DNA from: Zymoseptoria tritici IPO323
Taxonomy: Eukaryota; Ascomycota; Dothideomycetes; Mycosphaerellales; Mycosphaerellaceae
Length of the DNA: 64,000 nt
Reading direction: 5' to 3'
Assembly: GCF_000219625.1 (NCBI RefSeq)
Contig: NC_018207.1
Coordinates: 558,001-622,000, forward strand
The translations under genes and the position numbers were made by a program. This document shows positions 44,415-57,082 of the stretch, piece by piece. The notes beneath the pieces are model-generated. The model did not search any database. It had not been told where the DNA came from and worked only from the letters and a program-made list of their open reading frames with translations. Positions within the stretch are counted from its first letter, which is position 1. Each line of letters begins with the position of its first letter.

Positions 44415-47227
44415 CTAACTCAGCATCCACGCCAACAACCCTCCACTCCCTACCGCGTCCACAACCAACACAACAACACTCACGATCCACGCTGCAGGCC
44501 GCGTAGCCTGTCTCCTCTCTCCATTGATACCACCCGGACTTCTACTCCCACTGCTGCTCGTGATGACAGCCGTAAACCCAAGCAGAGTGAAGATGATACT
44601 GCACACCACGCACAGGAGCACGCCGTAGTGTACTTCTCTCAGCAGCTTGTGTCGGCCTGTAGTGCGGAGGATGTAGGCCACCAGCAGCAAGAGGAGGGAA
44701 GCGGCGTAGCAGACAGAAGGAAAGTGCGCAAGGAAAGGCAGTGGTGCCTGTTGCTGTTGAGACTTTGCTTGGTACTGCGAAGGGTTGACAGATGTCGGCC
44801 GGGAGAAGGTGCCGAAAGTCGAAGACGCACGTTTGCGGCTAGGGGCTGCGACGTTGTCGCTGGACTCTTCGTCTGAAGATTCCTCGTCTTCAGGGGTGGT
44901 CTGGCCAGTGAGTAGGCCTTGTCGCTCGGCAGCATCAGAGTACTGGTGTTGTCCGAAGAGGCGGGCGATGCTGTCGAAGAAACGGTCAAAGGCACTGCGG
45001 TGGTTCGGGTCGACGAAGATGACGAAAGCATTCGCATCGCCATCATCCAAGTCCTCGGGGTGGTCATATTCACTCCAGTATCGTGGTTTGAGAGGGGTGT
45101 CAGAATCAGCCTCCGGGTAGGCACGGCGTTTCTTCTTCTTGCCGAAGGACTTTAGAGGTGGGACTTCGAGCTGAGCCGGGCTGTTGGGCCCATTCTCGAC
45201 GGCTGTGGCGCTGTCTGTGGTCCCTCGGAAGGAGCCGCTTGACCCGGCAGATTGTGTTCCCGAATTACTTTCACTAAGGGCGTTGGTTCGCTTGGATTTA
45301 GCTGGTGGTGGCAGCTTGCGAATGTCGCGCGAAAGAATTGGCTCCCAGAATGGAGGTGGCATGTTTTCGGGGCGGTGGGTCTGCCAGATGGAGTGGTATT
45401 CGAGGGAGAAGCCGCGTACGCGCTCGACCTGAGAGATGTTAGTAGCTGCCTCATAAACATCGGTGTACTGTACTCACCAAATGACTGCTGTCGAGCACCG
45501 GGAGAAGCTCGGAATTTGGCTTTCCCTCCTGTCTGATAAGAAGAATAGCGAACGGAAAGGGCGATTTCTTATCCTTGCCACTGTCTGCACCGGCTTTCGA
45601 GATGGTGATCCCAGTATCCAGTGTTGCAAGCAGCATTCCTTCGTCATTGTCGTCAAGACCCACTAAGCGCGAGCGACAGCTCGAGAGCTGGAACAGCGGC
45701 CGAATATCATCCTTCAATAACTCCTTACGAAGCTCTTCCACGTGGTCCGCGTTTTCGGAGACACTCTCGTCTGGTCGCGCGGAGAACTCGGCCTTCTGAT
45801 CAAAGAAGTCGTGCACATGTTTCCTCCTCAGATATGCATTCTTAGTAATCCCTGATCTAGAGCGAAGACTGGCGAGCGCATCCTCATCGTTGTTCCAGCG
45901 TACCGAAGCCTTCGCTCTTTGTGGGAATATTCCAGGAAGATGTTCGCGATCGTCCACGGTCAACGCACTTTGCTCTTTCGCGAAGCGTTCCAGATTGTCT
46001 GCCACCAGCATGTGATAATCCGCGACATCTGGTCGTGCTTGTGCAAAGAACTCCATCTGGGCCTCGGTCGTAATGGGCGATGCAACAGAGTTGGATCTGC
46101 TCCTCGAGGAGTAGAATCGTGCGTACTGTAGCAGTAATACCTGCAGCTCGACCACATTTTCCACATGGACGAAGTAGCTGGCGAAAGTCCCAGACTCGCC
46201 CAGTGGGACCGTAGCGATGTTCGTATCGAAGTATACTTTGGAGCCACTAGCCACAACCTCTTGAAGCTGTCGGATCGCCGAAGAGCTCGCGGGAGCCGTA
46301 GGTAGTCCCACCTTCTTGCCTCCCTCTGCCTTCTTCACTTGATTGTCATACAATGCTCTTATCCGCTGTCTGGTATTCGAATACTCGTCGAGTAATGGTC
46401 CCAGGTCCAGCTGTGTAAAGTTCTTCGGGTCGTCCAGGACCTCATCTCGAAATCGATCTTCCAACTCCGCCGACCCTGTCCATTTCTTGTACTTTTTCAA
46501 CAGTTTCCGAAAGGCCGTCCGTTGTGTTGCGGTGAACCGAGCAAGAGACTTGATCTCCTCTCCAGCTTTGATGACATCGTTCTCGAGCCGGCCATATCGT
46601 TCGAGTCGACCGACGGGAATCCTATTGTCCGCGACGGAGGCTTGACGGGAGGAGAGCGCGCGGAGTTGTTTCTTTGCGTGATCTGCGTCGATGTTAAAAT
46701 GTGGTCAATCAGGTTTGCTATTGTCCCTGCACGAGCATAGCGGCAGAAGGTTGCACGAAGTCGGAGATAAGCGGGCATTGGGATGAGCTCTCAATGCATA
46801 GCAATTCTCTCAACGCAATTGCGTGCAGTGTCCGCCGCGCTGGCAGTATACAGAACAACTCACCAAGTCGTCGCTGGATCTCGCCGGCTTTGCTTCTAAC
46901 AAAGAGGTCGATCCGCTGGTGCTGATCGGCTAGGATGTGGAATAGAGCGTTCTCGAACTCTACGAGCTTATCATCGCCGCGACCTGGCACGGAGACCGTC
47001 TTGCCCTTTCCTGGTGTTGTGTGCTCTTTGATGAAGTGTTTGATGTCGTCGTAATCGATGTTGTCTGCAGGGTAGAGGTATCAGCAGCTGCCCTGCGTAA
47101 ACCTCGGAATTGGCTCATCGCCATGAATGAACGGCTGCTTGCTCCGGGCTTGTGCAGACATTGTCGTGTACTTACGGTGACTCCATTCCGGTATTGAACG
47201 CTGCCGCAGCGTTTCGCCGTATTTCAT
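44415..47227 (-). CDS. VTC5: SPX-domain VTC-complex protein (Vtc5-like)
   Basis: Exons 47227-47176, 47064-46864, 46682-45478 and 45428-44415 total 2472 nt, giving 823 aa. The SPX domain opens MKYGETLRQRSIPEWSHH, then NIDYDDIKHFIKEHTTPG, with the basic helix KKQLRALSSRQ and FRKLLKKYKKWTG completing it. A VTC-like middle follows (GSKVYFDTNIATVPLGES..., KASVRWNNDEDALASLRSRSG). Then comes an acidic linker (TPEDEESSDEESSD), and three C-terminal transmembrane helices of DUF202 type. SPX domains sense inositol pyrophosphates. Vtc5 stimulates vacuolar polyphosphate synthesis by the VTC complex. The middle domain lacks an obvious complete catalytic set, as in non-catalytic Vtc subunits. Subunit identity is inferred from domain order. 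Confidence 0.82.
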
Positions 47228-47940
47228 GGCCGCGCGGATGTGAGGGCAAGTCTGTGGAAAGTGTCGTCCTCGCTTTATCCTGGAGATCCAAGAAACCTTT
47301 CAAAGCCACGTTGAAATGGCGTCACAGTCGCGAATTGGCCAAAGTTTCAAGAGTCGTGCAGGACGGCGGACTTCGCGGCTGAAAGAAACACGGGAATACT
47401 TTGTATATACCACGGATACACCAGTAGGGAACAAGCTGGTAGAAGTGTAAGAATGAGTGGGGGCTTCTGAGAAGAGTGGTAAGGTATCCGTGATGTCCCA
47501 CCGCGTGAACTTTTCAGGAACAAGCATGAGCACGTCCACGGCAAGTTTTGGTTGTGGATCGAAGGTTAAAACCACTATCGAATAATGGTGGCTGCATGGG
47601 ATCTTCCAAGAAAACCAGCTCGGCGGTTGAGACTTCGCCCACGATTGGGTTGCCATTGCGTCGCAACCAGATGGGAGGGGTCGATCGGGCAGGTGCTCGT
47701 GTGCTCACTTCCATCAGGGTGTTGTGCTGCAAGCTCCCCCTGGATCACGCAGACACACGCGAAAGCGAACCTTGTCGTCACGAATTCCTTTTCTCGATTC
47801 CAACCACACCGCCTCTCAAAGATCTCTACCATACCTCAGGTAGGCCCTGCATGCAGGTACTCCAGACCTCCGTACCTCCTACCTCCACTCCTTTAGAGAT
47901 CTGCGGTCTTGGCATTGTTTACAACGTTGTTTTGACATAC
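47228..47940. other. intergenic, boundary to repeat block
   Basis: Upstream region of the SPX gene with no supported gene. Near 47830-47890 lies a short CTACCT/ACCTCC-rich stretch. Beyond about 47,950 base composition changes and the decayed repeat block starts. Confidence 0.45.
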
Positions 47941-48134
47941 CAGCTGTCTTTAACACGTAGTTTCTTAACAACTACATAATAGAATACAGTCTTGCAACGC
48001 GCGTTCTGATCCTAAGTAATCGCTTCTTCGATGGATACACTTTTTGTAATATTGCGACGCGTCGTTTAGGTGTGACTGCCTACGGAGCTTAAACGTTCTG
48101 TAAAAGGACCGTAGAGCGTGCAAGGTCCACAAAC

Positions 48135-49420
48135 CTTATAGATTTGCTCGTAGTGTGCAAACTAAAGGCTCGCAGTAGAAGGCTACCTCGTGTTAAGCCT
48201 AGATTAGCAGCATTACGGCATATTAGAGCCTATGTGCGAGGCAAGGGCAAGTAGTAGTCATAGCCTAATGCGGCTAATATAGCCCTTAAGAGCCTTCGAA
48301 ACGCGACCTTAAATAGAGTCCGGAAACTACTGTAAGAACTTAACGCCTTACAAGTCTACAATATTACGTAAGGGCATCGACACAGCGAGGCTAACACGCA
48401 CGATTCACGCCTAATAACGCGTAAGCATACCCTCTTAAAGACAGCTCTCGAGAAGCTAGATCTCGTCGACAGATCGCGGTATATCTACTTAGTCCTTGCC
48501 CTTAAAGCTAAGGAAGTTAAGCTAGTGTATTGCGACGAGACTCCGATTTAGTTTAGAGGCTCTAGCTATCCTTCTTACGTCTTAGCACCTGTCGGCGACG
48601 TCGTCTTCGAAGACTCCTTAGATCTACGGTTTTTACGCATGCAGTAGGCAGCCGCATTAAGCTATACAGCTATTAAACGCCCTGTGATCCTTTAGAAGCC
48701 TAAGACCGATAAATTAATAGCTGAATTAGCCGCAGAACTGGCCGAAGAGTAGGCTAAACTAGACGCCTTCGTAGACCGTTAAATCGAGCAATCCTTAGTC
48801 CCTTACACCGTAGAATAGAAGCACCTTTAAGGGCTAAACAACGTAGTAGATGCGCACAACGCTGCTCTACTAAGGGGACAAAAGAAGGGCTGTTAACAAC
48901 GATATAAGGCTAATAGGGCGTTTAAGAAGGAGAAGCTCGTAAGGGATTATAAGAAGGGGGGCTTGGACTTCGTGTTTTACGCCCTTAGAATCTACAAAAC
49001 CCTGTTGTTTCTATACGTCGTAGATATCTAAAGGTCTAGTAGTAAGAAGGTGTTTATTGTTAAAGACAATGTCGGTGTTTACTACAAGGCAAGGAGGCTA
49101 CTAGCACCGTTAATTCAAGAGCTGAACATTAAGTTCCTAGATACACCGGCTAATTTACTAGACCTTAATCCTATCGAGCACCTTTATAAGGACGAGAAGA
49201 AGATATCTAAGGAGTTTAGGCTCTTAGTCGTTAGTGCCGGTGTTAGTATTTAAGAAACGGCTAAATTTGAGATAGAGCATGTTTAGTGTAATAACGAGGA
49301 ATTTAATTAGTGTGTAGCCTACAAGGCCGCAATTAATTACATACAAGGCCTATGCAGAAGGTTACTTAATTCTAAACCGTCCTGTAGTAACAGATACAAG
49401 GATAGCATGTAGTGTTACTA
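48135..49420 (+). pseudogene. Tc1/mariner-type transposase, decayed by C-to-T mutation
   Basis: One continuous frame with many in-frame TAG/TAA and no TGA. It contains the DDE landmarks: YCDETPI then FRGSSYPSY (first Asp) at about 48530-48570, VKDNVGVYYKARRLLAPLIQ (second Asp) near 49060, and LLDLNPIEHLYKDEKKISKE near 49160 (Glu). This is the DDE_3 arrangement of Tc1/Fot1-like transposases (KDN...PANSPDLNPIEHLW; the normal Ser-Pro and Trp are changed here). An undamaged fragment of 67 codons survives at 49050-49253. Stops are at former Trp and Gln codons. A CAGTCT sequence near each end (about 47985, and reverse-complemented near 49444) could be the remains of terminal repeats, but this is weak. 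Confidence 0.85.
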
Positions 49421-51463
49421 TTGAATACAGACGGCCGAACAGACTGCACCTTCACGCGGTGGCCGTCGTAAGTACCTTCCTTGGAAGGGAAACTAAGACA
49501 GTCTGGAAGAAACCTCCTCGAAAACCTCTCGAATCCGCCCGAAATCCTTCTCGAAATCCGCCTCGAAACACGAGCCCTCGAAACACGAGCTACAACAGAA
49601 CAACAGCACGATTCGAACGAATAGCCCTCTACGCTACGAACGAGAAGAAGAAAGAAGCAGTCCACTCTGCCCTATACGCGCACCTCCTCGAAATCCGAAT
49701 CGAAATCGCATGTCCCTTCTCTAGAGACTTCGTCGCCCTCGAAGGAAGTATACATGCACTTTAAAGAGCTAGAACTCGGTGGAATCTACAACTCTGCAAT
49801 TAACCTACGTAGCTATATGCGCTAGAAGGCGGCATATAGTTCTACAAAGGCATATTAAGGACAAGAGAAGGCAGCGAGTTAGACAGCTGCTTTTTGCGCC
49901 TTTGCGCTACATCGCCTTGCGCTGCATCTCTTTCGAATTCGCAGTGTGTGTGCGAAGCGGAAGGATCCGCTGAAAATTCTGCAAAAGCTTGGCGCGAAAA
50001 TTCTGCAGCTTTGGGCTGCAAAATTCTGTAGCCCTAGCTGTAGACAACAGACAACGACACTCGTTCGATTTCCTTTGTCTTGCATTTGTTTAAAGTCCTT
50101 TAGCATTGCCTTAGGTACGGGGTTTCCCCTAAGGTTAAAGAATACTAAAAGAATTTAATTGTAAATAGATCTACTGCCTTGCTTGCAAGGCCGTCCTACA
50201 TAGTTATAGACTCTAAAAGGACGTAAATGGAACAAACAAACAAACAAACAAACAAACTATTGAATACACCTTTAAAATCGATGTAATGGCCTTATTTACC
50301 ATGCTAAGACCGCAGACTTTCGAAGGAGTGGAGGTACATGGTCAGCCATGTTATCTCTTGCCTGTCGTCCAAATCGACGATCACCTGCTGCGGAGAACTG
50401 CTCTACTCCGACCGATGCCAACGCATATGTACCCTTCCTCCCATGTCGCCCTGACGGTTGCTGGTTTCAGGAATTCCATGTAATTGCTAGGACGTATCGC
50501 TTACCCGGTGAGACCGTCTCAAGTGTTGAGCCAATGGCACCGGCGAGTGCCGCGGCTGTATCGCAAAATGATCTTCTGGTTCAAAAGGCCATCGCGTCAA
50601 AGCCTATCCATCTTACCTCTGCGGATTGTTGGCCGCCATTCGATGGTCTGATCGCAGCAACGATCATGCTATGGACCACTTCAAGGCATGCAGTCAGTCG
50701 GCGAGACCCTCAGAAGGAACGCCGCTCTCCACTCTCCACGAGCAGACTCTTCAAAGGCTCCCTAGCCCACCAGAAGCGAGCACGGCGATCCCCACGCGGA
50801 GGTCACTGCGCTGAGCGGATTGGTGAAGCTGTACATTTCGGCTTTATACCGATGCGGCTTACTGCATTGCATTCTTTTGACCTTATTTGATGACAGGCCG
50901 GCACGAGCGTGCACGAGCGGAGAATCACAAATTCGACTCTGCGCAGAGAAGATCCTTGCGAAGTTGCGAATCAACCGTCATCACTGCTACCGAACGAAGT
51001 CCCGTGCGTGACACGACATGGACATGCCTTGTTCAAGTCCACGTCCCGACCTGTGGACCACGACTTCGGTACCGTCGCCGCGATCTGTATACGAAGTCGG
51101 ATGCAACAGCACCTGATGACAGCCAAAAGTAGCTTTTCCGAGCAAGCATCTTCCCATCAACAGGGTCCGGTAATTTGGACAGGGATATGAAAGTCCGCGA
51201 ATACCGCGGTTCGTGTTTGCTCTCTGGCCTCCCATTACGCGGCAGTTGTCTACGTACGAGCATAGCACGACGGTGTGCGGAACGAGGAGAATTTCTCCTG
51301 CCGTGTATTGCGACTTGTAGAGTTGCACGCCGGCTTTTGCCTGGCGGCGCTTCTGTTGAATATTGAACACGTGTTCAGGTCCGACATCGGTACCATATCT
51401 GTATTTAGTTAAGACCATGGCCTACTATGTAGATTAACAATCTATAGCTTATGACTTTTAACA
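49421..51463. other. island of undecayed DNA between two decayed transposons
   Basis: CpA and TpG in all contexts are common here, unlike on either side. Open frames exist (49459-49764 plus, 49 to 182 codons elsewhere, for example 50348-50890 plus), but none has a domain. Around 49500-49600 a [C/T]CGAAA-x-CC motif recurs. At 49975-50030 AAAATTCTGCA-type units recur three times. A (AACA)n microsatellite lies at 50231-50257. The 3' end of the copia 5' LTR lies at 51463; its start could not be fixed. Confidence 0.5.
50231..50257. repeat. (AACA)n microsatellite
   Basis: Perfect tetranucleotide run, 27 bp. Confidence 0.95.
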
Positions 51464-51475
51464 GGTTATAAGCCC
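51464..51475 (+). promoter_or_regulatory. copia primer-binding site (half initiator tRNA-Met type)
   Basis: Twelve bases matching the complement of the tRNA-iMet anticodon stem-loop except for one G-to-A change in a TGA context, i.e. the mutation type seen throughout the block. It immediately follows the AACA end of the LTR. Confidence 0.65.
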
Positions 51476-51973
51476 GGGTGAGCGTTTACACGTAATACAA
51501 CATTACTATTCCTCTCCTTAAACTACTGCATTAGTCGCAATGCTTAGCTAAACGAAGTTACAGGAATCGAAGTAACGACTTTAATACACATACAACAGTT
51601 AACGACTAAACAGCAACGCTGTATAAACTAAAGGATTAATTCATCCTTATAATTCCAGAATTACTGCGCCTATAAGTAGCTAGAATTACTCGCCCAAAGG
51701 GCTAGACTAATAAGTCTTTAATTAAAGCATAGTTCTTTAATCAAATAATCACATAATCTAAACCCTAAGCGGTAAAGAAATCCCTTAGGGGTTAGCTTAG
51801 ATAGCTGTTTAATTTAATTTACAAGCATAACGCTGCTCTCTCTTATACTATTACAAAACGCACGTACATCTACGTCCTTATATTATTATTCTTAACGGCA
51901 CTACGCTATTATTTTTATTACTATTACTATTACATAAAGGCATTACGCTGCTAAATCCTCGAACATTACTTCT

Positions 51974-54900
51974 ATGCCCGCTACAAAAGGTCCAAAACCT
52001 AGCTAAACATAAGAAGAATACGAAGAACAGAAGCGCAAGAACGCCGAACGAGTAGTACTCTACTGCTACAATAAACAGATCGAAGGCAACCTACAGACGA
52101 TTAAGTCTAAGATAGTTAAGAAGTCGAAGAACGAACTAGTCGTTTACAGCTTAAATTTAGTATTAATACTAAACGAGCAACTAACCGCTGCTACTACGAG
52201 CGAAGGGGTGCAAGGCGATAAGAATTCTGTACATCTACTAAAAAATCTAAAATCTAAGCGCCGTACCGAGGCTACATCTACTTTAACTACCGATATATCT
52301 ACGCCTACCGCAAGTAATACCGCTGCCTCCGAAGATACTAAACAAACTAACCCTAACGCACAAAGCGAAGAATCGTCTTCCGAAGACGAGAACGAATAAG
52401 AAGAGACGAGCAGTACAATTGTGCTATAACTAGACGCTAAACCTAGCGACTCTAACGATAGCTTAGACATACCGAGTGTTCGATCTAAGCGATCTTTACC
52501 TATTAGTACAAAGAGAGCTCTAACAACTTTTAGCGATATTGTACTACGTACCAAACGTACCCGAACGATAGTACCTATACGAGCAATAGCGAAACGGATA
52601 ACTCGTTACTCTGCTAAGTAGCGGAAAGTACAAAAGGACATCTGCGGCGATAGGAAAGTGTTCGACTCTATGCTACTTCTCTAAGGTATCGAGAACTAGC
52701 TTACATTTTACGACGACTGCCGCAATGCGGCGAAACGAATAGGGACCGTTAAATTCTTTAACGCTGCGAAGGCTACCGGGCCTTATATTAAAGGGATGCT
52801 TCCAGCTATCCCCGAAGATGTAGACGACATTAATTTATATAATAAATACATAGTCGTACTCGTAGAGTTTAAGAAGGTTAACGAAGTGCTCTGCGGCTGC
52901 ATCGTCTCGCGATGCTTAAAGCACTACGCCGATAGAGTTAAAGAATTTACGATAATTAAAGAGGTTATTTAGACCCTCGAATAGATGTATACGCCTAACG
53001 GCGCTGCTACTATTAATGCAAAACTTAAAGAGTAGGAGTCTTGCTATCTTAAGGCATACCCCGACTACAACACTTTTGTATTAGAGTACAACAGAATCTT
53101 TAACGAGTAGAACCGACTGCCGACCGGATGTCTAATAAATTAGAATTAGAAGGTCCTTGTTTTTATAAACCGCCTCGGTTTAGGATTTACGGACTAGATC
53201 GATATAATCTCTTAGAATTAGAACATCGGCGGTAGTAGTATAGGGGATACCCTATTATTTAATTTAATTAAGAACAAGGCTCGCAATAGGTACATCTTAA
53301 TAAAAGGTAAAGAAACCGCTGCGAGTGCTTATACTACGCGACCGAACTTTAACTTAAAGAAACGGAAGCGCGAGACCGGTAGGCTAAACCCTACTGCATA
53401 TATTACACTAGAGCATAATACTTCGAAACTACACTCTAGAGGCTAATTAAAGGGACTATTTAATAGTCCTTGTGTAATACATAATTAATATAGTCCTCCC
53501 TCTTATACAAACGGGGCCTATATAACATAGTTCCTACACCTCCGAAAGGACGACAACCGTCCTTAAAAGAAGCCGCGCTTTAAGCGCGAGAAGTCGGGCA
53601 GCAGACAAACAACGCAAGGCGCCTACGCGATACGAAGGTCTAATAGAACCTACCTATTAGGCCTTGCCGGAGAGATATTAGACGACGAAGAAGACACTAT
53701 TCGCTGCGAGAAGCTAAAGGTACAGATGTCGTCCGGACTAATAAAAGCTAGCGTATATAGTTTCTTCTTAAAGAACAAAGAACCTTTGCTAGTACTATCG
53801 GACTAACTAGCCGGACGACGGCGCAGTTAGAGGCGATTCCGGATACTAGCCTTCGCTACTATTAAACTAGACCTAACTAAAGATAAGATCGAAGACGCTA
53901 AACTCGGTCTATTAGACTAGGTAGTAGACTCTAGCTGCTCTCGCTATGTCTGCTACTAACGCGAAATGTTTAAGACGTACAAACCGTTTAAACGTAAGAT
54001 TAAAATAGAAGGCTGCGGTACTAGTTTTTATACTATTAGTATAGGCGTTGTCGAGCTTACTATTAAACAAGACGACGGGACTTAGATAATCGCACTACAC
54101 GGTATGCTATACGTCCCTTAAATAACGGTTAATTTACTATTAGTCGCAATAGTCTAATAGGGCGGCGCCGATTACTTTTTAATAATCGGCTCCTATCGCT
54201 TTTAAGACCGTATTACCGGAAGAACAATCGCTACTAGTACTTAACTCGGTAACCTCTAGAAACTCGACGTCTCGAACAAGTCGCTATTCTATAACTAGTA
54301 GAATCTCTACTCGCAACAATTACCGAATACGCGCATACTACTTAGACAGTCGTACTTTACGAGTCGCTCTGCGAAGAAGCTGCCTCTGCGCGTCTAGTAC
54401 TAACGCTTCGGCTACCTAAATCTTCCCTCTCTGCGCAAGCTTCTCTCGAAAATAAATATCGCGTACTACGACGAGGACTTTAACTGCTCTACCTACATTT
54501 AAGGGAAAGGTGTTCGAACGTTTATTAAGTCTAACCTACTACGATAAGAAGAGAAACTAGGACTTATCTATATAGATCTCTACGGTCCTATAAGAAGTTC
54601 GAAATCTACCGGCTACAAATCCTTTTTAAAATCCGGCGAATTGTACTACCTCGTACTCGTCGACGACTTAACGCGCTATACTTAGATCTATACCTGCAAG
54701 TTAAAAGACAGCCCTAAAATCGGGAACTACATTAAAGACTTTATTAAGAAGGCCGAACTAAAGACCGGCGGTTAAGTAAAGGCCTTCCGAAGCGATATAG
54801 GTCCTAAATTTACGCCTGTATTAAAGAGCCTCGAGCGATCGCACGGCATTGTCTTTAAAGGGACCGCTCCCTACTAGGCAGATTAAAATAGTATAGCGGA

Positions 54901-56912
54901 GCGACGACACTGTTAAATTTGGGATATCGTGCGCTGCGCGAAAATCGACGCAGACGTTCAAACAGCGCTGTAGCCAGAACTCGTCCGCGCAGCGGTGTTC
55001 CTTATTAATAGGCGACCGTCTATCGCGCTCGCTAACGGGAAAACTCCCCTCGAGGTATTTACTAGACGATAATATAACTTCTCGTAGCTGCGCCGACTTA
55101 GCTACTATATATACAAACTCGTTCTAAAGCGAAAATTCCTAAAGAAATAGGAAGACCGCGCGCAAGTTCGCGTCCTCGTCGGTTACGAGGGTACTAACCT
55201 CTACTAACTATAGAACCCTTATACTAGGGCAATTAAACAAGCAAAGGAGGTAATATTTGATAAAGATACTACTATCGACTACAAAACTATTAAAGTTATC
55301 TACCTAACGATAAGCGTAAACTAGGTCGCCGCAATAACCGCCGATAAAATAATGCTAACGCACTTCGAGACCGGCGATAAGTACGGCGACGTTCTAAGCT
55401 TTGACGAACTTACTTGTTACCTACCTAAGTAGGAGAATTAGCAAGTCTAGCTAGGCAACACAATCCCCGAGATTCGTTAAAGAGATAGTAACAAGCTAGG
55501 ATTATAGGGTCCTAGGTTTACTCGCCAAAAGCCTAGCTTTAGAGGCTACTTCGCATCCGACATTAGTAATAACAGTCTATGCTCGCTACTATTAAGAGCG
55601 GCTACCGAAGAAGCGGGTTCTAACATCTCTATCGATACCGAGGATACATTCGAGATCGAACTCGATCTTACCGGTTAAAAATAGATAAAGTCTAAACTAA
55701 AAGACGAAGAAAAACTATAGCTGCAACCCGCACTAGCTACCGACTCGGTAAAGATCTAACTTACCGCCGAAGATCCTGTCGAACCGAAATCCTATAAGGA
55801 AGTCGCACGCAATAAATATAAGCACAAATAGGTTAAAGCAATAAAGGACGAGTACGACTCCCTTATTAAAAATAACACCTAGACACTCGTCGACGAGTTC
55901 TAACTGCCTAGCGGCAAACACGCCCTCTCCGGAAAGTAGGTGTTTAAAGTTAAACGAGACGATAAAGGAAATAGGTATCGATTTAAGGCACGATAGGTAG
56001 TTCGCGGCTTCGAACAAGAAGAAGGAATCGACTTTAACGAGACCTTCGCCTCCGTCGTTAAACTAATAAGCTACAAGATGCTCTTCGTACTCGCCTTAAT
56101 CTACGGCTAGAAGGTCTATTAAATAGACGTTAAAACTACGTTCCTTTACGGCGACATCGACGAAGAAGTCTACGTGCGACTACTACTAGGACATAAGTAG
56201 GAGGGAAAAGTCTGCAAGCTTAACAAAGCGCTATACGGCCTAAAACAAGCACCGCGAATCTAGTACCTTACACTAAAGACAGCACTAAAAGACATAGGAT
56301 TTACTCCCTACTAACACGACAACGCAGTCTTCTCGGATAGAATAACCTACCTCCTCGCCTACGTAGACGATCTACTTATCGCAGGACCGGATATTAATTG
56401 CATTAATACATTAAAGGAAAGTCTATTAAAGCGCTTTAAAATAACTAATATAAACGAGTACAAACACTTCCTCGGCATCGCAGTTAGTCGAAACGGCAAC
56501 AGGATACGCCTTAGCTAGGAGACCTACTTTAAGCAAGTCCTTAAGAAGTTTAAGATAATATTGGCTAACGCCTAAGCAACGCTAATTCGCACCGACATCA
56601 AATACGAGCCGCTACTAACTAACTATGTCTATAGCAACGAGGAGCGAAAATAGTATTAATCCGTAGTCGGCTTACTAATGTACGGCATGCTCGGAATACG
56701 CCCCGACCTCGTATACGCCGTATCTGTCGCGAGTCGATTCTGTTACAATCCTACGAAGCAACACGCCGAACTAGTACAACGAATCTTCCGCTACATTAAA
56801 GGCACTATTAACCGCGCACTGGAATTTAATAGCACTAATGAATTTAGAGGATTTACCGACGTAGAATTTGCTAGGGATCTATTTACAAGCAAGTCCGTCG
56901 GCGGCTACATCT
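51974..56912 (+). pseudogene. copia gag-pol, 5' part (gag, integrase, reverse transcriptase, start of RNase H)
   Basis: A single frame from ATG 51974 carries many TAG/TAA stops and no frameshift that I noticed. Gag begins MPATKGPKP and is charged. Integrase landmarks: LIYIDLYGP near 54570, FRSDIGPKF near 54790, NSIAERRH near 54890. Reverse transcriptase: SGKHALSGK, then VFKVKRDDKG, KALYGLKQAPRI, YVDDLLIAGPD at about 56360. RNase H start: GLLMYGMLGIRPDLVYAVS, YIKGTINRALEF, GFTDVEFARD, KSVGGYI at 56910. Stops replace mainly Trp codons (TGG to TAG), some Gln. The two catalytic Asp of YVDD survive. Non-functional. Confidence 0.9.
56908..56912. repeat. target-site duplication (left), CATCT
   Basis: CATCT immediately left of the gypsy 5' LTR. 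The same five bases follow the 3' LTR at 63731-63735. Removing the insertion rejoins the copia frame GGYI-FMLGG exactly. Confidence 0.95.
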
Positions 56913-57082
56913 TGTGAGGGACTAGCGCCCTTTCTATAACACGTGGCGCAACCCCGTGCTTTGTCTTAGCAGCCCACATCCTTTTCTGCGCTTACCGCGA
57001 GGTTCTAGGCTACTTCCTTATCGAACTTACTGTATCTAACACAGACTCTAAACTCTTATGTATATATTGTTTACCCGTAATA
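56913..57082 (+). repeat. gypsy 5' LTR (170 bp)
   Basis: Starts TGTGAGGGACTAG, ends CCCGTAATA (the terminal CA has become TA). Compared with the 3' LTR I count 12 differences, all transitions, no gap. Confidence 0.95.

Noticed and set aside
47980..49454. Complete Tc1/mariner element with terminal inverted repeats and TA duplication
   Set aside because: Only a 6-bp CAGTCT match in inverted orientation; too short to define the ends.
50348..50890. 180-codon frame in the undecayed island as a protein gene
   Set aside because: Low-complexity Arg/Ser/Pro translation without domain or splice signals; kept only as part of the island.
51352..51463. Full copia 5' LTR from TGTT at 51352 or 51370 to AACA at 51463
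   Set aside because: Would be only 94-112 bp, and without the 3' LTR (outside the window) the start cannot be verified.
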